64,000 nucleotides of DNA, taken from positions 27,592-91,591 of the forward strand of contig CATKXO010000008.1 of NCBI GenBank assembly GCA_949840775.1. Reading direction: 5' to 3'. Under the pieces are notes generated by a model that was not told where the DNA came from, did no database searches, and saw only the letters and a program-made list of their open reading frames with translations. The translations under genes were made by a program, and so were the position numbers. Within the stretch, counting starts at the first letter, position 1; each line of letters starts with the position of its first letter. This DNA comes from an uncultured bacterium. Its GTDB lineage: Bacteria > Bacillota > Clostridia > Oscillospirales > Oscillospiraceae. This document shows positions 1 to 7,727 of this stretch, one piece after another.

Positions 1-128
1 ATCCGGGCCAGCCGGGTCTTCATGCCCCAGTCGCAGTGGGCGGCCCCCTTCACATAAAAGCCCTCCTGGGCGGCGGGGATGTCCAGATGGTAATTATGGG
101 CCGCCTTATTTCCAATGTTGTCAGCCAT
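1..128 (-). CDS. LsrF/DhnA-family class I aldolase, 5' part only
   Basis: This is the first 42 codons of a gene that runs off the left edge. The visible peptide holds the pattern CDWGMKTRLARI, which resembles the N-terminus of LsrF (E. coli autoinducer-2 thiolase: a GxxDWGMxxRLxRIF stretch) and related DeoC/LacD/FbaB-type aldolases. The start is the ATG at 128, with AAGGAG six bases upstream inside the end of dhaK; only three bases separate the genes, so they are translationally coupled. Third gene of the dhaL-dhaK operon. It probably cleaves or transfers on a phosphorylated ketose made by the kinase. The substrate cannot be read from this fragment; autoinducer-2 processing is possible because a SorC/LsrR regulator is present, but no lsrK or lsrG was seen. 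Confidence 0.75.
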   Translation of the reverse strand, partial: MADNIGNKAAHNYHLDIPAAQEGFYVKGAAHCDWGMKTRLAR

Positions 129-131
129 GGC

Positions 132-1130
132 TTACTCCTTGCTGTAGGCGGGGGTGTGGCAGGGGGTGTTCCACAGGCGAATAAATTCTTCGTCCCACTT
201 GGCGATGTTCATCTGGAAGCCGCCGGCCTCCTGTACGGTGAGAATCTCGCCCACCATACTGGCCACAACCTCCACGTCCATGGCCTTCAGGAACTCCACG
301 GTATCCTTGAACAGCACCAGCAGCTCCATCATAGTGGTGGCGCCGCAGCCGTTGATCATGACGAATGCTTTGTCCCCGGCCTTCAGCTCCAGGTTTTTGC
401 ACAGAGCTCCGGCCACGGTGGACACGGTGTCTTTGGCGGACATCATGGGCACCCGGACGCCGCCCCCCTCGCCATGCTGGCCGGCGCCAATTTCCATCAG
501 GTTGGTCTCCCCCAGGTCACCGAAGGACATGCCGTTCTGGGGGTGGGTGGCGTCGGTGGACTTCACCGTGACGGAGGCCATGCTGTCGGCGTACCGCTGG
601 GCGATGGCGGTCACCTCGTCCAGGCTCTTGCCCTCCCGGGCGGCGGCTGCTGCAATGTGGTACAGGGCGACGGCTCCGGCCAGGCCCCGCTTGTTGTCCT
701 CACCGTTGGGGTCGTACTGAATCTCCTCTCCGGTGACCACCTGGCGGACGTTGAGCCCCGCCTTCTGGGCCAGCTTCATGGCCTGCTTGCCGGCCAGCTG
801 GTCGCCGGCGTAGTTCAGGGTGAGCAGCAGCACCCCGTGGCCCTTGTCGGCCAGCTTCATGGCGTCAAACACCAGCTGGCCGTTGGGAGCGGCAAAGATG
901 TCGCCCACCGCCTGGATATCCAGCATCCCCTTGCCCACAAAGCCGGCCTGGGCGGGCTCGTGGCCCGAGCCGCCGTAGGTGACAATGGTCACCCGGTCGG
1001 CGGAAGCAAGGTCCTTGCTGATGACCAGGTGGCCGTCCACGTCCAGAATGTCGGGGTAGGCCAGCCCCAGGCCGGTGAGCTCCTCGTCGGTGATGGTCTC
1101 CGGGGCGTTGATAAATTTCTTCATTTTCAT
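132..1130 (-). CDS. dhaK: Dihydroxyacetone kinase subunit DhaK-like
   Basis: A 332-residue DhaK-family protein, the usual length. DhaK binds a short-chain ketone substrate covalently through a histidine hemiaminal. The substrate loop GGSGHEP is at residues 53-59 and the substrate histidine is H219 in GAGQHGE. The start ATG at 1130 has AGGAGG seven bases upstream. It lies 26 bases after dhaL and 3 bases before the LsrF-like aldolase. No DhaM phosphoryl-carrier gene is visible, so DhaL probably uses ATP rather than PEP phosphotransfer, as in ATP-dependent kinases. DhaK/DhaL relatives also phosphorylate erythrulose and other ketoses, so dihydroxyacetone is not assured; with a pentose isomerase nearby, a C1 ketose kinase role is plausible. 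Confidence 0.9.
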   Translation of the reverse strand: MKMKKFINAPETITDEELTGLGLAYPDILDVDGHLVISKDLASADRVTIVTYGGSGHEPAQAGFVGKGMLDIQAVGDIFAAPNGQLVFDAMKLADKGHGVLLLTLNYAGDQLAGKQAMKLAQKAGLNVRQVVTGEEIQYDPNGEDNKRGLAGAVALYHIAAAAAREGKSLDEVTAIAQRYADSMASVTVKSTDATHPQNGMSFGDLGETNLMEIGAGQHGEGGGVRVPMMSAKDTVSTVAGALCKNLELKAGDKAFVMINGCGATTMMELLVLFKDTVEFLKAMDVEVVASMVGEILTVQEAGGFQMNIAKWDEEFIRLWNTPCHTPAYSKE

Positions 1131-1156
1131 GGTGTTGCCTCCTCAAAATTGTGGTG

Positions 1157-1765
1157 TCAGGGCTGTGCCAGACCCTGGAAAAAGTAGGACATGGACATGG
1201 CCCCGGCGTCCGGGGTGCCGATGGTCTTCTCTCCGTAGCTCCTGGCCCGCCCGAATTTGGATACAAATTGCTTGCTGGCCTCCGCTCCGTCCGCCGCAGC
1301 CCTGGCGGCAGCGGCAAACAGCTCGTTCTCGTCGCCGTCGGCATAGGCGGCAATGGCCTGGCTGGCGGGAATCAGGGCGTCCATCATGGTCTTGTCCCCC
1401 ACCTTGGCCCCGGACATGTCGCTCAGCTCCTCCAGGGCCCTGGCAAAGACGGCCTGAATGCCCGCCACGCCGATCTCCTCCCCCTCCGGGGCCGCCTCCT
1501 GCATCCCGTCCAGCCAGGTGTTCCACAGGGGGACGGCGCTGCCGCCGTTCAGGGTCATCACCGCCATGGCCGCGTCGTCCAGCATGGACTGGATGCCTCC
1601 CGCCGACTGCTCCACCGCGTGGGCAATGGCCCTGGCAATTTTCGACATGGTCAGGCCGTGGTCGGCGTCCCCAAAGTGGGAGTCGATCTCTGTCAGCTCC
1701 GCCTCCGCCGCTGTGACGGCCTCGCATCCATGTTTCAGCCGGGCGGCAAATTCAGCTTTTGTCAT
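1157..1765 (-). CDS. dhaL: Dihydroxyacetone kinase subunit DhaL-like (nucleotide-binding)
   Basis: 202 residues, normal for DhaL, the all-helical subunit that holds the nucleotide and two Mg ions. The metal-binding aspartates sit in GDADHG (residues 32-37, preceded by D28), and the second conserved block VGDKTMMDAL is near residue 122-131; a PDAGAMS motif follows near the C-terminus. The ATG at 1765 has GGAGGAGG nine bases upstream. First gene of the leftward operon dhaL-dhaK-aldolase, read from the promoter at 1853-1881 and overlapped by a likely SorC operator. The gene order dhaL before dhaK is less common than dhaK-dhaL. Confidence 0.9.
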   Translation of the reverse strand: MTKAEFAARLKHGCEAVTAAEAELTEIDSHFGDADHGLTMSKIARAIAHAVEQSAGGIQSMLDDAAMAVMTLNGGSAVPLWNTWLDGMQEAAPEGEEIGVAGIQAVFARALEELSDMSGAKVGDKTMMDALIPASQAIAAYADGDENELFAAAARAAADGAEASKQFVSKFGRARSYGEKTIGTPDAGAMSMSYFFQGLAQP

Positions 1766-1826
1766 TCGCGTTCACCTCCTCCCCTGTGTCGCCTGTAACA
1801 TTTTTTACTGATCCCGTTATCCTCGA

Positions 1827-1840
1827 CTTACATATGTTAC
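1827..1840. promoter_or_regulatory. Candidate SorC operator at the dhaL start site
   Basis: The sequence CTTACATATGTTAC contains the partly palindromic core TTACATATGTTAC. The identical 13-base core recurs at 2955-2967 in front of the sorC gene. It sits just downstream of the -10 box of the dhaL promoter, where a bound repressor would block transcription. Both sites lie in the only two promoters expected for a local SorC regulator. Confidence 0.65.
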
Positions 1841-1852
1841 ATCTGTGTGTTT

Positions 1853-1881
1853 ATCATACCACCCTTTGTTACATGAGTCAA
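1853..1881 (-). promoter_or_regulatory. Sigma-A promoter of dhaL-dhaK-aldolase operon
   Basis: On the minus strand a TTGACT box (1876-1881) and a TATGAT box (1853-1858) are 17 bases apart. Transcription would begin near 1846, directly at the palindrome 1828-1840. The -35 region also contains a GTTACAT half-site (1869-1874 area), so repressor could cover both ends of the promoter. Confidence 0.75.
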
Positions 1882-1939
1882 TTCAAAATTTTATTTCCAC
1901 AAGGCCGACAGAAATATATGTGGAAAATTGGCAAACCTG

Positions 1940-1982
1940 CACAAAAACAGACCTCCCAGACGGCCGGCGCCGTCTGGGAGGT
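1940..1982 (-). terminator. Intrinsic terminator of sorC
   Basis: A 13-base perfect stem (1952-1964 with 1969-1981, loop CGGC) is followed on the minus strand by CTGTTTTTGT. It lies 13 bases past the sorC stop codon, so it ends the sorC transcript before the dhaL promoter region. Confidence 0.85.
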
Positions 1983-1994
1983 TACAAATATTAC

Positions 1995-2927
1995 TTATTG
2001 CTCCAGCAATGTCTTAATCAGTTCCGACCGGGCCACGATGTGGGTAAAAAAGCCGGACTTTAGCGCGCCACGCAGAGCCTTGGCGCTGGTGTTGGCAGAG
2101 CAGACGCCGATGATGTTGGGACAGCGCTTCAAGATATCAATGGGGATTTGAATGGCAAAGTCCTGCTCCGACTGGATGACAAAGCCGTCCTCGTTGAAGT
2201 AGTAGATCAGCATCCGCCCGCAGGCCCGCTGCTGCTGAAGCAGACTGCCGTATCGGACCAGCGAGGCGAAGTCGGGGCTGGAGGGGTAGTCCCCGATGTT
2301 GACCAGCGCCGTGTCCAGCTGCTCCCATTGATGATGGATTTGCCGGTAGACCTCCGTGGAGCACAGCACCTGCTTCTCCTCCAGGTTGTCCGGCAGGGCC
2401 GGGAGGTAGAGAAAATGGGGGGTGGCCCCCATCTGCTGGGCCATCAGGCGGACATTTTCGTTGGACTGGTAGTTGCGGGCGGGGATACTGGCGTTGCCCA
2501 CCAGAGGGCAGATGTCGGTGATGGTGCTGTTGGGCTGGGGATTCTCCTCCAGCCAGGACACCAGCTGGCCGATGAGATAGCCCCAGCCCACCCCCAGCCG
2601 GCGGACGCCCAGCTGCCGCAGCAGCTCCACCGCCCCCTGGGACAGCAGACGGTTTGTGGCATCGTCATTCGTCCCCTCCGCCACCAGGATGCCCCCCCGG
2701 ATGGAGCTGGATAATTTCAGCCGCTCCAGCAATTTGGTTTCCCGGGTCCCCGGCTCATGGATTGTGATCTCCACAATGCCCAGCTCCCGCGCCTCTGACA
2801 GCATTCGGCTGATCAGCGGGCGGGATACCCCCAGCTCCCGGGCAATATCGCTCTGCTTCTGGTCCTCAATGTAGTACCGATGCGCCACATGAGCCAGCCT
2901 TTTTTGTTTCTCCAGGTTAGTGTCCAC
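1995..2927 (-). CDS. SorC/DeoR-type (LsrR-like) sugar-responsive regulator
   Basis: 310 residues. The N-terminus (about residues 10-55) is a helix-turn-helix with the SorC pattern YYIEDQKQSDIARELGVSRP; the rest is the SorC sugar-phosphate-binding domain (SIRGGILVAEG, LGVGWGYLIGQL, PLVGN). Such proteins are tetrameric repressors or activators released by a phosphorylated sugar. The gene lies upstream of dhaL in the same direction but is separated from it by a terminator and a separate promoter. The shared 13-base core at both promoters points to autorepression and control of dhaL-dhaK-aldolase. The inducer is probably the product of the DhaK/L reaction, as LsrR responds to phospho-AI-2; this is inference. 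Confidence 0.88.
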   Translation of the reverse strand: MDTNLEKQKRLAHVAHRYYIEDQKQSDIARELGVSRPLISRMLSEARELGIVEITIHEPGTRETKLLERLKLSSSIRGGILVAEGTNDDATNRLLSQGAVELLRQLGVRRLGVGWGYLIGQLVSWLEENPQPNSTITDICPLVGNASIPARNYQSNENVRLMAQQMGATPHFLYLPALPDNLEEKQVLCSTEVYRQIHHQWEQLDTALVNIGDYPSSPDFASLVRYGSLLQQQRACGRMLIYYFNEDGFVIQSEQDFAIQIPIDILKRCPNIIGVCSANTSAKALRGALKSGFFTHIVARSELIKTLLEQ

Positions 2928-2954
2928 AAAACGATCCCCCGTATTTACACCGTG

Positions 2955-3003
2955 TTACATATGTTACTCCCTCATTTATACCACAAATCGGGGGCAGAGG
3001 CAA
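2955..3003 (-). promoter_or_regulatory. sorC promoter with overlapping operator
   Basis: On the minus strand TTGCCT (2998-3003) and TATAAA (2975-2980) are 17 bases apart. The palindromic core TTACATATGTTAC (2955-2967) begins about eight bases after the -10 box, over the start site, the usual place for autorepression. Confidence 0.6.
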
Positions 3004-3194
3004 GTAAAAAGTATTTCCTCCGATTTTAAGAAGCATTTTTCAAAAGTGAATAAGAAACCCCCTCTAAGTCAAAAGACTCCCCCCTTGGATTTGCCGGATG
3101 TCTTTGCTAAACTGTTATTAGTGATAAAAAGAAAAGAATAAGCAGCTCTAAATTCATCGATTTGCAAAATAAATAGGAGGCCGGTGATCAAAAA

Positions 3195-4700
3195 ATGAGC
3201 GAAACCATTGTATCCATGCGGGGGATCTGCAAGAGCTTTCCCGGCGTCAAGGCCCTGGACCATGTGGACTTTGACCTGCGCTCCGGGGAGGTCATGGCCC
3301 TGCTGGGGGAGAACGGCGCAGGCAAAAGCACGCTGATGAAGGTGCTCAGCGGCGTGTACCAGCGGGACGAGGGCACCCTGGAAATTTTCGGGAAGCAGTA
3401 CGGCGATCTGAACCCCAAGCTGGCCCAGGAGGTGGGCGTGGCCATCATTCACCAGGAGCTGAACATGTGCAAGCACCTGTCTGTGGCGGAAAATATGTTT
3501 TTAGGCAGGGAAAAGCGCAGGGGCATCAGGCTTGACAACGCCAGTATGGAAGCGGAGGCAAAGAGCATCCTGAACGAGCTGAAAATTGATTTGGACCCCA
3601 AACAGGTGGTGGGAGAGCTGCCTGTGTCCAAGCAGCAGATGGTGGAAATTGCCAAGGCCCTGTCCACCAATGCCAGGGTGCTGATTATGGACGAACCCAC
3701 CTCCGCCCTCACCGCCCGGGAGATTGACGACCTGTTCCGCATCATCCAGGAGCTGAAGGCCAAGGGCTGCGGCATCGTGTATATCTCCCACCGGCTGGAG
3801 GAGCTGCAGCACATCGTGGACCGGGTGACCATCATGCGGGATGGCCAGTACATCACCAGTATGGACTTCAAGGATGTCACCCTGGACGAGATCATCGCCT
3901 ACATGGTGGGCCGGGAGATCAAGGAGAAGTTCCCCCGGGTGGCCTGCGAGAAGGGCAAAAAGGTCTTCGAGGTAAGGGGGCTCAACGCCGGGCGCATGGT
4001 GCGGGACATCGACTTCTCCCTGTATGAGGGGGAGATCGTGGGCTTCGCCGGGCTGATGGGCGCCGGGCGCACCGAGACCACCCGGGCCATTTTCGGCGTG
4101 GACCCCAAGGAGGGCGGGCAGATCATCCTGGACGGCAGAGAGGTGGCCATCAGGAACCCCAAGGACGCCATCCAGGCGGGCATTGTTTTGGCCCCGGAGG
4201 ACCGGAAGAAGGACGGACTTTGTACCAAGCTGTCCATCCGCCACAACATCGCCCTGCCCAACCTGGACTTTCTGTGCAATCGGTTCGGCATGATCCGGTG
4301 GGGCAAAGAGGCCGAAACCTGCGATAAAACGGTGCAGAACCTGAAAATCAAGACCCCCAATGTGGAGATCAACGCGGCCAACCTCTCCGGAGGCAACCAG
4401 CAGAAGGTGGTGGTGGGCAAGTGGCTGGCCCGAAACTCCCGGGTCGTTATTTTCGACGAGCCCACCCGGGGCATCGACGTGGCGGCCAAGGTGGAGATTT
4501 ACCACCTGATGAACGACCTGAAAAAGCAGGGGATCGCCGTCATGTTCGTCTCCTCGGAGATGCCGGAGGTCATGGGCATTGCCGACCGCATCATCGTCAT
4601 GTGCGACGGACGGATTACCGGCGAGCTCATGGCGGAGGACGCCACCCAGGAGAAGATTCTCTCCCTGGCTACCCAGTTTGAGAAGAAAATTGCTGTTTAA
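3195..4700 (+). CDS. Sugar ABC transporter ATPase, two-domain RbsA/MglA type
   Basis: 501 residues with two complete ABC domains. Domain 1 has Walker A GENGAGKST (about residues 38-46) and Walker B VLIMDEPTSA. Domain 2 has the usual RbsA-family altered P-loop GLMGAGRTE, the signature LSGGNQQK and Walker B VIFDEPTRG. It energises import of a carbohydrate with the permease at 4715 and the binding protein at 5793. The ATG at 3195 is preceded by GGTGA seven bases away and by AGGAGG further up. Gap to the permease is 14 bases. It is the functional counterpart of the decayed ATPase at 10385. Confidence 0.93.
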   Translation: MSETIVSMRGICKSFPGVKALDHVDFDLRSGEVMALLGENGAGKSTLMKVLSGVYQRDEGTLEIFGKQYGDLNPKLAQEVGVAIIHQELNMCKHLSVAENMFLGREKRRGIRLDNASMEAEAKSILNELKIDLDPKQVVGELPVSKQQMVEIAKALSTNARVLIMDEPTSALTAREIDDLFRIIQELKAKGCGIVYISHRLEELQHIVDRVTIMRDGQYITSMDFKDVTLDEIIAYMVGREIKEKFPRVACEKGKKVFEVRGLNAGRMVRDIDFSLYEGEIVGFAGLMGAGRTETTRAIFGVDPKEGGQIILDGREVAIRNPKDAIQAGIVLAPEDRKKDGLCTKLSIRHNIALPNLDFLCNRFGMIRWGKEAETCDKTVQNLKIKTPNVEINAANLSGGNQQKVVVGKWLARNSRVVIFDEPTRGIDVAAKVEIYHLMNDLKKQGIAVMFVSSEMPEVMGIADRIIVMCDGRITGELMAEDATQEKILSLATQFEKKIAV

Positions 4701-4714
4701 GGAGGGCGGAAACA

Positions 4715-5749
4715 ATGAACACGAAACCGAATCCCATAAAGCGCATCCTAAATACCCGGGGCATGGGCGGGGCGCTGACGGCCTTTGCCGGGCTGATTGT
4801 CATCTACATCGCCTTCGGCATCATCAACCCCACTGTGTTCTCCGGGCAGAACATCATGAACCTGCTGCGGTCCATGTCCAAGTACCTGCTCATCGGCATC
4901 GGGCAGAGCTATATTCTGATTACCGGCAACATCGACCTGTCCATCGGCTCGGTGGCGGGCATGAGCGCCATGATTTCCGCCACCCTGATGACCATGGGGG
5001 TCCACCCCATTGCCGCAATCCTGATTACGCTGGCCTGCTGCCTGGTCATCGGCGTGCTCAACGGCCTGCTGGTGGGCAAATGGCAGCTGCCCCCCTTCAT
5101 CGCCACCTTGGGCACTATGTTTGTGGCCCGGGGCGTGGCCTACATCGTCAACGGCAACCGCAACACCGACGCCATTGCCTCCGGCATCGGCAAGGAGGCG
5201 GCCGACACCTTCGGCAATTTCTTCTACTACGGCTCCACACTGGGCATCTACAACACCTTCTGGATTGCCATCGCCCTGTTTGTGGTATTTTTCTTCCTGC
5301 TGTCCGGGACCAGGACGGGCCGCCATATCTACGCCATCGGCTCCAACGTGGACGCGGCCAAGCTGTCCGGCGTCTCTGTGCTGGCCACCACCACCAAAGC
5401 CTATTTGGTCAGCGCCTTCTGCTCCTGCGTGGTGGGCCTGATCCTGTGCGGGCAGGCCGGCATGGGCAATATGGAGGCCGGCAACATGTATGAGATGTAC
5501 GGCGTGGCCGCTGGCGTCATCGGCGGCGTGTCTCCCCTGGGCGGCACCGGTATCCTGCTGGGCACCCTGGCCGGCGCGGCGGTGTGGCAGACCCTGGAGA
5601 ACGGCCTGAACATGATCGGTGCCCAGGTGGGCATCCAGCGGCTGGTCATCGGCATCATTGTGGTGGTGGCTGTGTTCCTGGACGTGGTGGTCCGCAACGG
5701 TGCCCACAAGAAAAAGCCCGCCAAGACCGGCGCGGCCAAGACGAATTAG
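4715..5749 (+). CDS. Sugar ABC transporter permease, RbsC/LsrC type
   Basis: 344 residues of mostly hydrophobic sequence with about nine to ten membrane segments, and the family motifs NIMNLLRSMSKYLLIGIG, ITGNIDLSIGS and GNVDAAKLSG-like (SNVDAAKLSGVSV) regions of the BPD_transp_2 family. The C-terminus is basic (AHKKKPAKTGAAK) and cytoplasmic. AAGGAGG lies eight bases before the ATG. Second gene of the importer operon. The RbsC family carries pentoses, hexoses and AI-2, so substrate is not determined by sequence alone. Confidence 0.93.
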   Translation: MNTKPNPIKRILNTRGMGGALTAFAGLIVIYIAFGIINPTVFSGQNIMNLLRSMSKYLLIGIGQSYILITGNIDLSIGSVAGMSAMISATLMTMGVHPIAAILITLACCLVIGVLNGLLVGKWQLPPFIATLGTMFVARGVAYIVNGNRNTDAIASGIGKEAADTFGNFFYYGSTLGIYNTFWIAIALFVVFFFLLSGTRTGRHIYAIGSNVDAAKLSGVSVLATTTKAYLVSAFCSCVVGLILCGQAGMGNMEAGNMYEMYGVAAGVIGGVSPLGGTGILLGTLAGAAVWQTLENGLNMIGAQVGIQRLVIGIIVVVAVFLDVVVRNGAHKKKPAKTGAAKTN

Positions 5750-5792
5750 ACACCGGCAGGTGCTAATTATAAAAAACAAGGAGGATTCGAAA

Positions 5793-7574
5793 ATGAAAAA
5801 ACTCACAGCAGTTCTGTGCGCCGCCTGTCTGATGGTTACAGCTATGACGGGCTGTGCCAAGAAGAACGACCCCGGCCAGAGCGGAAGCTCTGACACCATG
5901 ATCGCCCTGATTACCATGGACTCCATCGATCAGCACTGGATTGCCCTGAACGAGGGCGCCCAGAAGGCGGCCAAGGAGCTGGGTGTCAATGTCCAGTTCA
6001 TGTCCCCCAACACCAAGGACGACGCCCAGCAGATTGAGTGCGTCAACAACGCCGTCAGCGCGGGCGCCAAGGCCATCATCGTGGCCGCCAACGGCCCGGA
6101 CGCCATTTCCTCCGCCCTGAAGGAGGCCAAGGACAAGGGCGTGAAGATCGTCTACGTGGACTCCCCCGCCAACGTGGACGCCGAGGCCACCTTCTCTACC
6201 GACAACAAGGCCGCCGGCAAGACCGCCGGTGAGGAGATGCTCAAGGCGCTGAACGCCAAGGGCGTCAAGAGCGGCAAGGTGGGCATCATCAACGTAAACG
6301 CCGCCACCGACTCCTGTGTGGCCCGGGAAGAGGGCTTCCGCTCCGCCTTTGAGGGCAGCGGCTTCGAGCTGCTGGAGACCCAGTACGGCGAGGGCGACGC
6401 CGCCAAGTCCCAGTCCATCGCGGAGAACTACATCACCCAGGGCGTAGTGGGCATCTTCGGCTGCAACGAGGGCTCCACCACCGGCGCGGGCAACGCCATC
6501 AAGGCCACCGGCAAGGCCGACATCGTTGGCGTGGGCTTCGATAAATCCGACGCCATCCTGGGCCTGATTGACGACGGCTATCTGCTGGCCACCATGGCTC
6601 AGAACCCCGATGTCATGGGCTACGAGGGCGTGAAGGCCGCGGTCAAGGCCATCAACGGCGAGAGCCTGGGCGGCGCGGTCACCGACACCGGCGTGTCCGT
6701 CCTCACCAAGGAGGGCGGCTCCGCCGCCCCCGCCGGCACCACCGCCAGCCAGGAGTGGAAAATCGCCCTGATTACCATGGACTCCATCGACCAGCACTGG
6801 GTCACCCTGAACGAGGGCGCCCAGGCCAAGGCCAAGGAGCTGGGGGTCACCGTCACCTTCATGTCTCCCAACACCAAGGACGACGCCCAGCAGATCGAGT
6901 GCGTCAACAACGCGGTGGCCGGCGGCTACAACGCCATTATGGTGGCTGCCAACGGCCCGGACGCCATCTCCTCCGCCCTGAAAGAGGCCCAGTCCAAGGG
7001 CGTGAAGATCGTCTATGTGGACTCCCCCGCCAACGTGGACGCCGAAGCCACCTTCTCCACCGACAACAAGGCCGCCGGCAAGACCGCTGGCGAGGAGATG
7101 CTCAAGGCGCTGGACGCCAAGGGCGTCAAGAGCGGCAAGGTGGGTATCATCAACGTGAACGCCGCCACCGACTCCTGCGTGGCCCGTGAGGAGGGCTTCC
7201 GCTCCGCCTTTGAGGGCTCTGGCTTCGAGCTGCTGGAGACCCAGTACGGCGAGGGTGACGCCGCCAAGTCCCAGTCCATTGCCGAGAACTACATCACCCA
7301 GGGCGTGGTAGGCATCTTCGGCTGCAACGAGGGTTCCACCACCGGCGCGGGCAACGCCATCAAGGCCACCGGCAAGGCCGATATCATCGGCGTGGGCTTC
7401 GACAAGTCCGATGCCATCCAGGGCCTGATTGGCGACGGCTATCTGCTGGCCACCATGGCCCAGAACCCCGATGTCATGGGCTCCAGCGGCGTAGAGGCCT
7501 GTGTCCAGGCGCTGGAGGGCGCCGCCCTGAACGGTGCGGTCACCGACACCGGCGTGTCTGTGCTCACCAAGTAA
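5793..7574 (+). CDS. Tandem-domain sugar-binding lipoprotein (two Peripl_BP_4 domains)
   Basis: 593 residues. A lipoprotein signal peptide ends at the lipobox TGC (C near residue 22). Two periplasmic-binding-protein (RbsB-like) domains follow, about residues 35-306 and 324-593, joined by a short linker rich in Gly, Ala, Pro and Thr. The domains are nearly identical and match codon for codon with no insertion. Both keep the same likely ligand-contact segments (TMDSIDQHW, AANGPDAIS, DSPANVDAEATF, GFDKSDAI). Ordinary binding proteins of this class have one domain of about 300 residues. The ATG at 5793 has AAGGAGG nearby. It is the extracytoplasmic receptor of the importer and may also feed the downstream sensor genes. 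A double receptor could raise local ligand capture or bridge two partners. Confidence 0.9.
   Translation: MKKLTAVLCAACLMVTAMTGCAKKNDPGQSGSSDTMIALITMDSIDQHWIALNEGAQKAAKELGVNVQFMSPNTKDDAQQIECVNNAVSAGAKAIIVAANGPDAISSALKEAKDKGVKIVYVDSPANVDAEATFSTDNKAAGKTAGEEMLKALNAKGVKSGKVGIINVNAATDSCVAREEGFRSAFEGSGFELLETQYGEGDAAKSQSIAENYITQGVVGIFGCNEGSTTGAGNAIKATGKADIVGVGFDKSDAILGLIDDGYLLATMAQNPDVMGYEGVKAAVKAINGESLGGAVTDTGVSVLTKEGGSAAPAGTTASQEWKIALITMDSIDQHWVTLNEGAQAKAKELGVTVTFMSPNTKDDAQQIECVNNAVAGGYNAIMVAANGPDAISSALKEAQSKGVKIVYVDSPANVDAEATFSTDNKAAGKTAGEEMLKALDAKGVKSGKVGIINVNAATDSCVAREEGFRSAFEGSGFELLETQYGEGDAAKSQSIAENYITQGVVGIFGCNEGSTTGAGNAIKATGKADIIGVGFDKSDAIQGLIGDGYLLATMAQNPDVMGSSGVEACVQALEGAALNGAVTDTGVSVLTK
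5901..7571 (+). repeat. In-frame tandem duplication within the binding-protein gene
   Basis: The segment 5901-6710 is repeated at 6762-7571. The offset is 861 bases throughout, with no indel over 810 bases, and long stretches are identical at the DNA level. The two copies differ mainly at silent positions and in a patch around 6640-6680 / 7500-7540. The high DNA identity means either a recent duplication or ongoing gene conversion. Confidence 0.9.
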
Positions 7575-7591
7575 TTTCATAGCAAAAAAAG

Positions 7592-7625
7592 CAACAGGAA
7601 CGCCGGTTTTCCGGCGTTCCTGTTG
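7592..7625 (+). terminator. Strong hairpin after the binding-protein gene
   Basis: A 15-base perfect stem (7592-7606 with 7611-7625, loop TTTT) begins 17 bases after the stop codon and is preceded by seven A's. The downstream U-tract is poor, so it may be a partial terminator or an mRNA-protecting structure that raises binding-protein expression relative to the sensor genes downstream. Confidence 0.6.
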
Positions 7626-7727
7626 AAATTATCAAGACATCGTGATAAAGTAGTGTAAGCCCATCAGCAAAATCCGGTCAGATACCCAGATAATTCCGAG
7701 GCAGTTCGGTTGGGAGTGAGACAGCTT

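Noticed and set aside
3080-3190. SorC operator or clear sigma-A promoter before the importer genes
   Set aside because: No match to the TTACATATGTTAC core and no well-spaced promoter was found; the control of the importer remains open.
5763-7580. A 605-codon open frame on the minus strand across the binding-protein gene
   Set aside because: Antisense shadow of a GC-rich gene; no ribosome site and biased composition. Similar long shadows at 19191-21386, 33903-35636 and 52316-54151 were rejected for the same reason.
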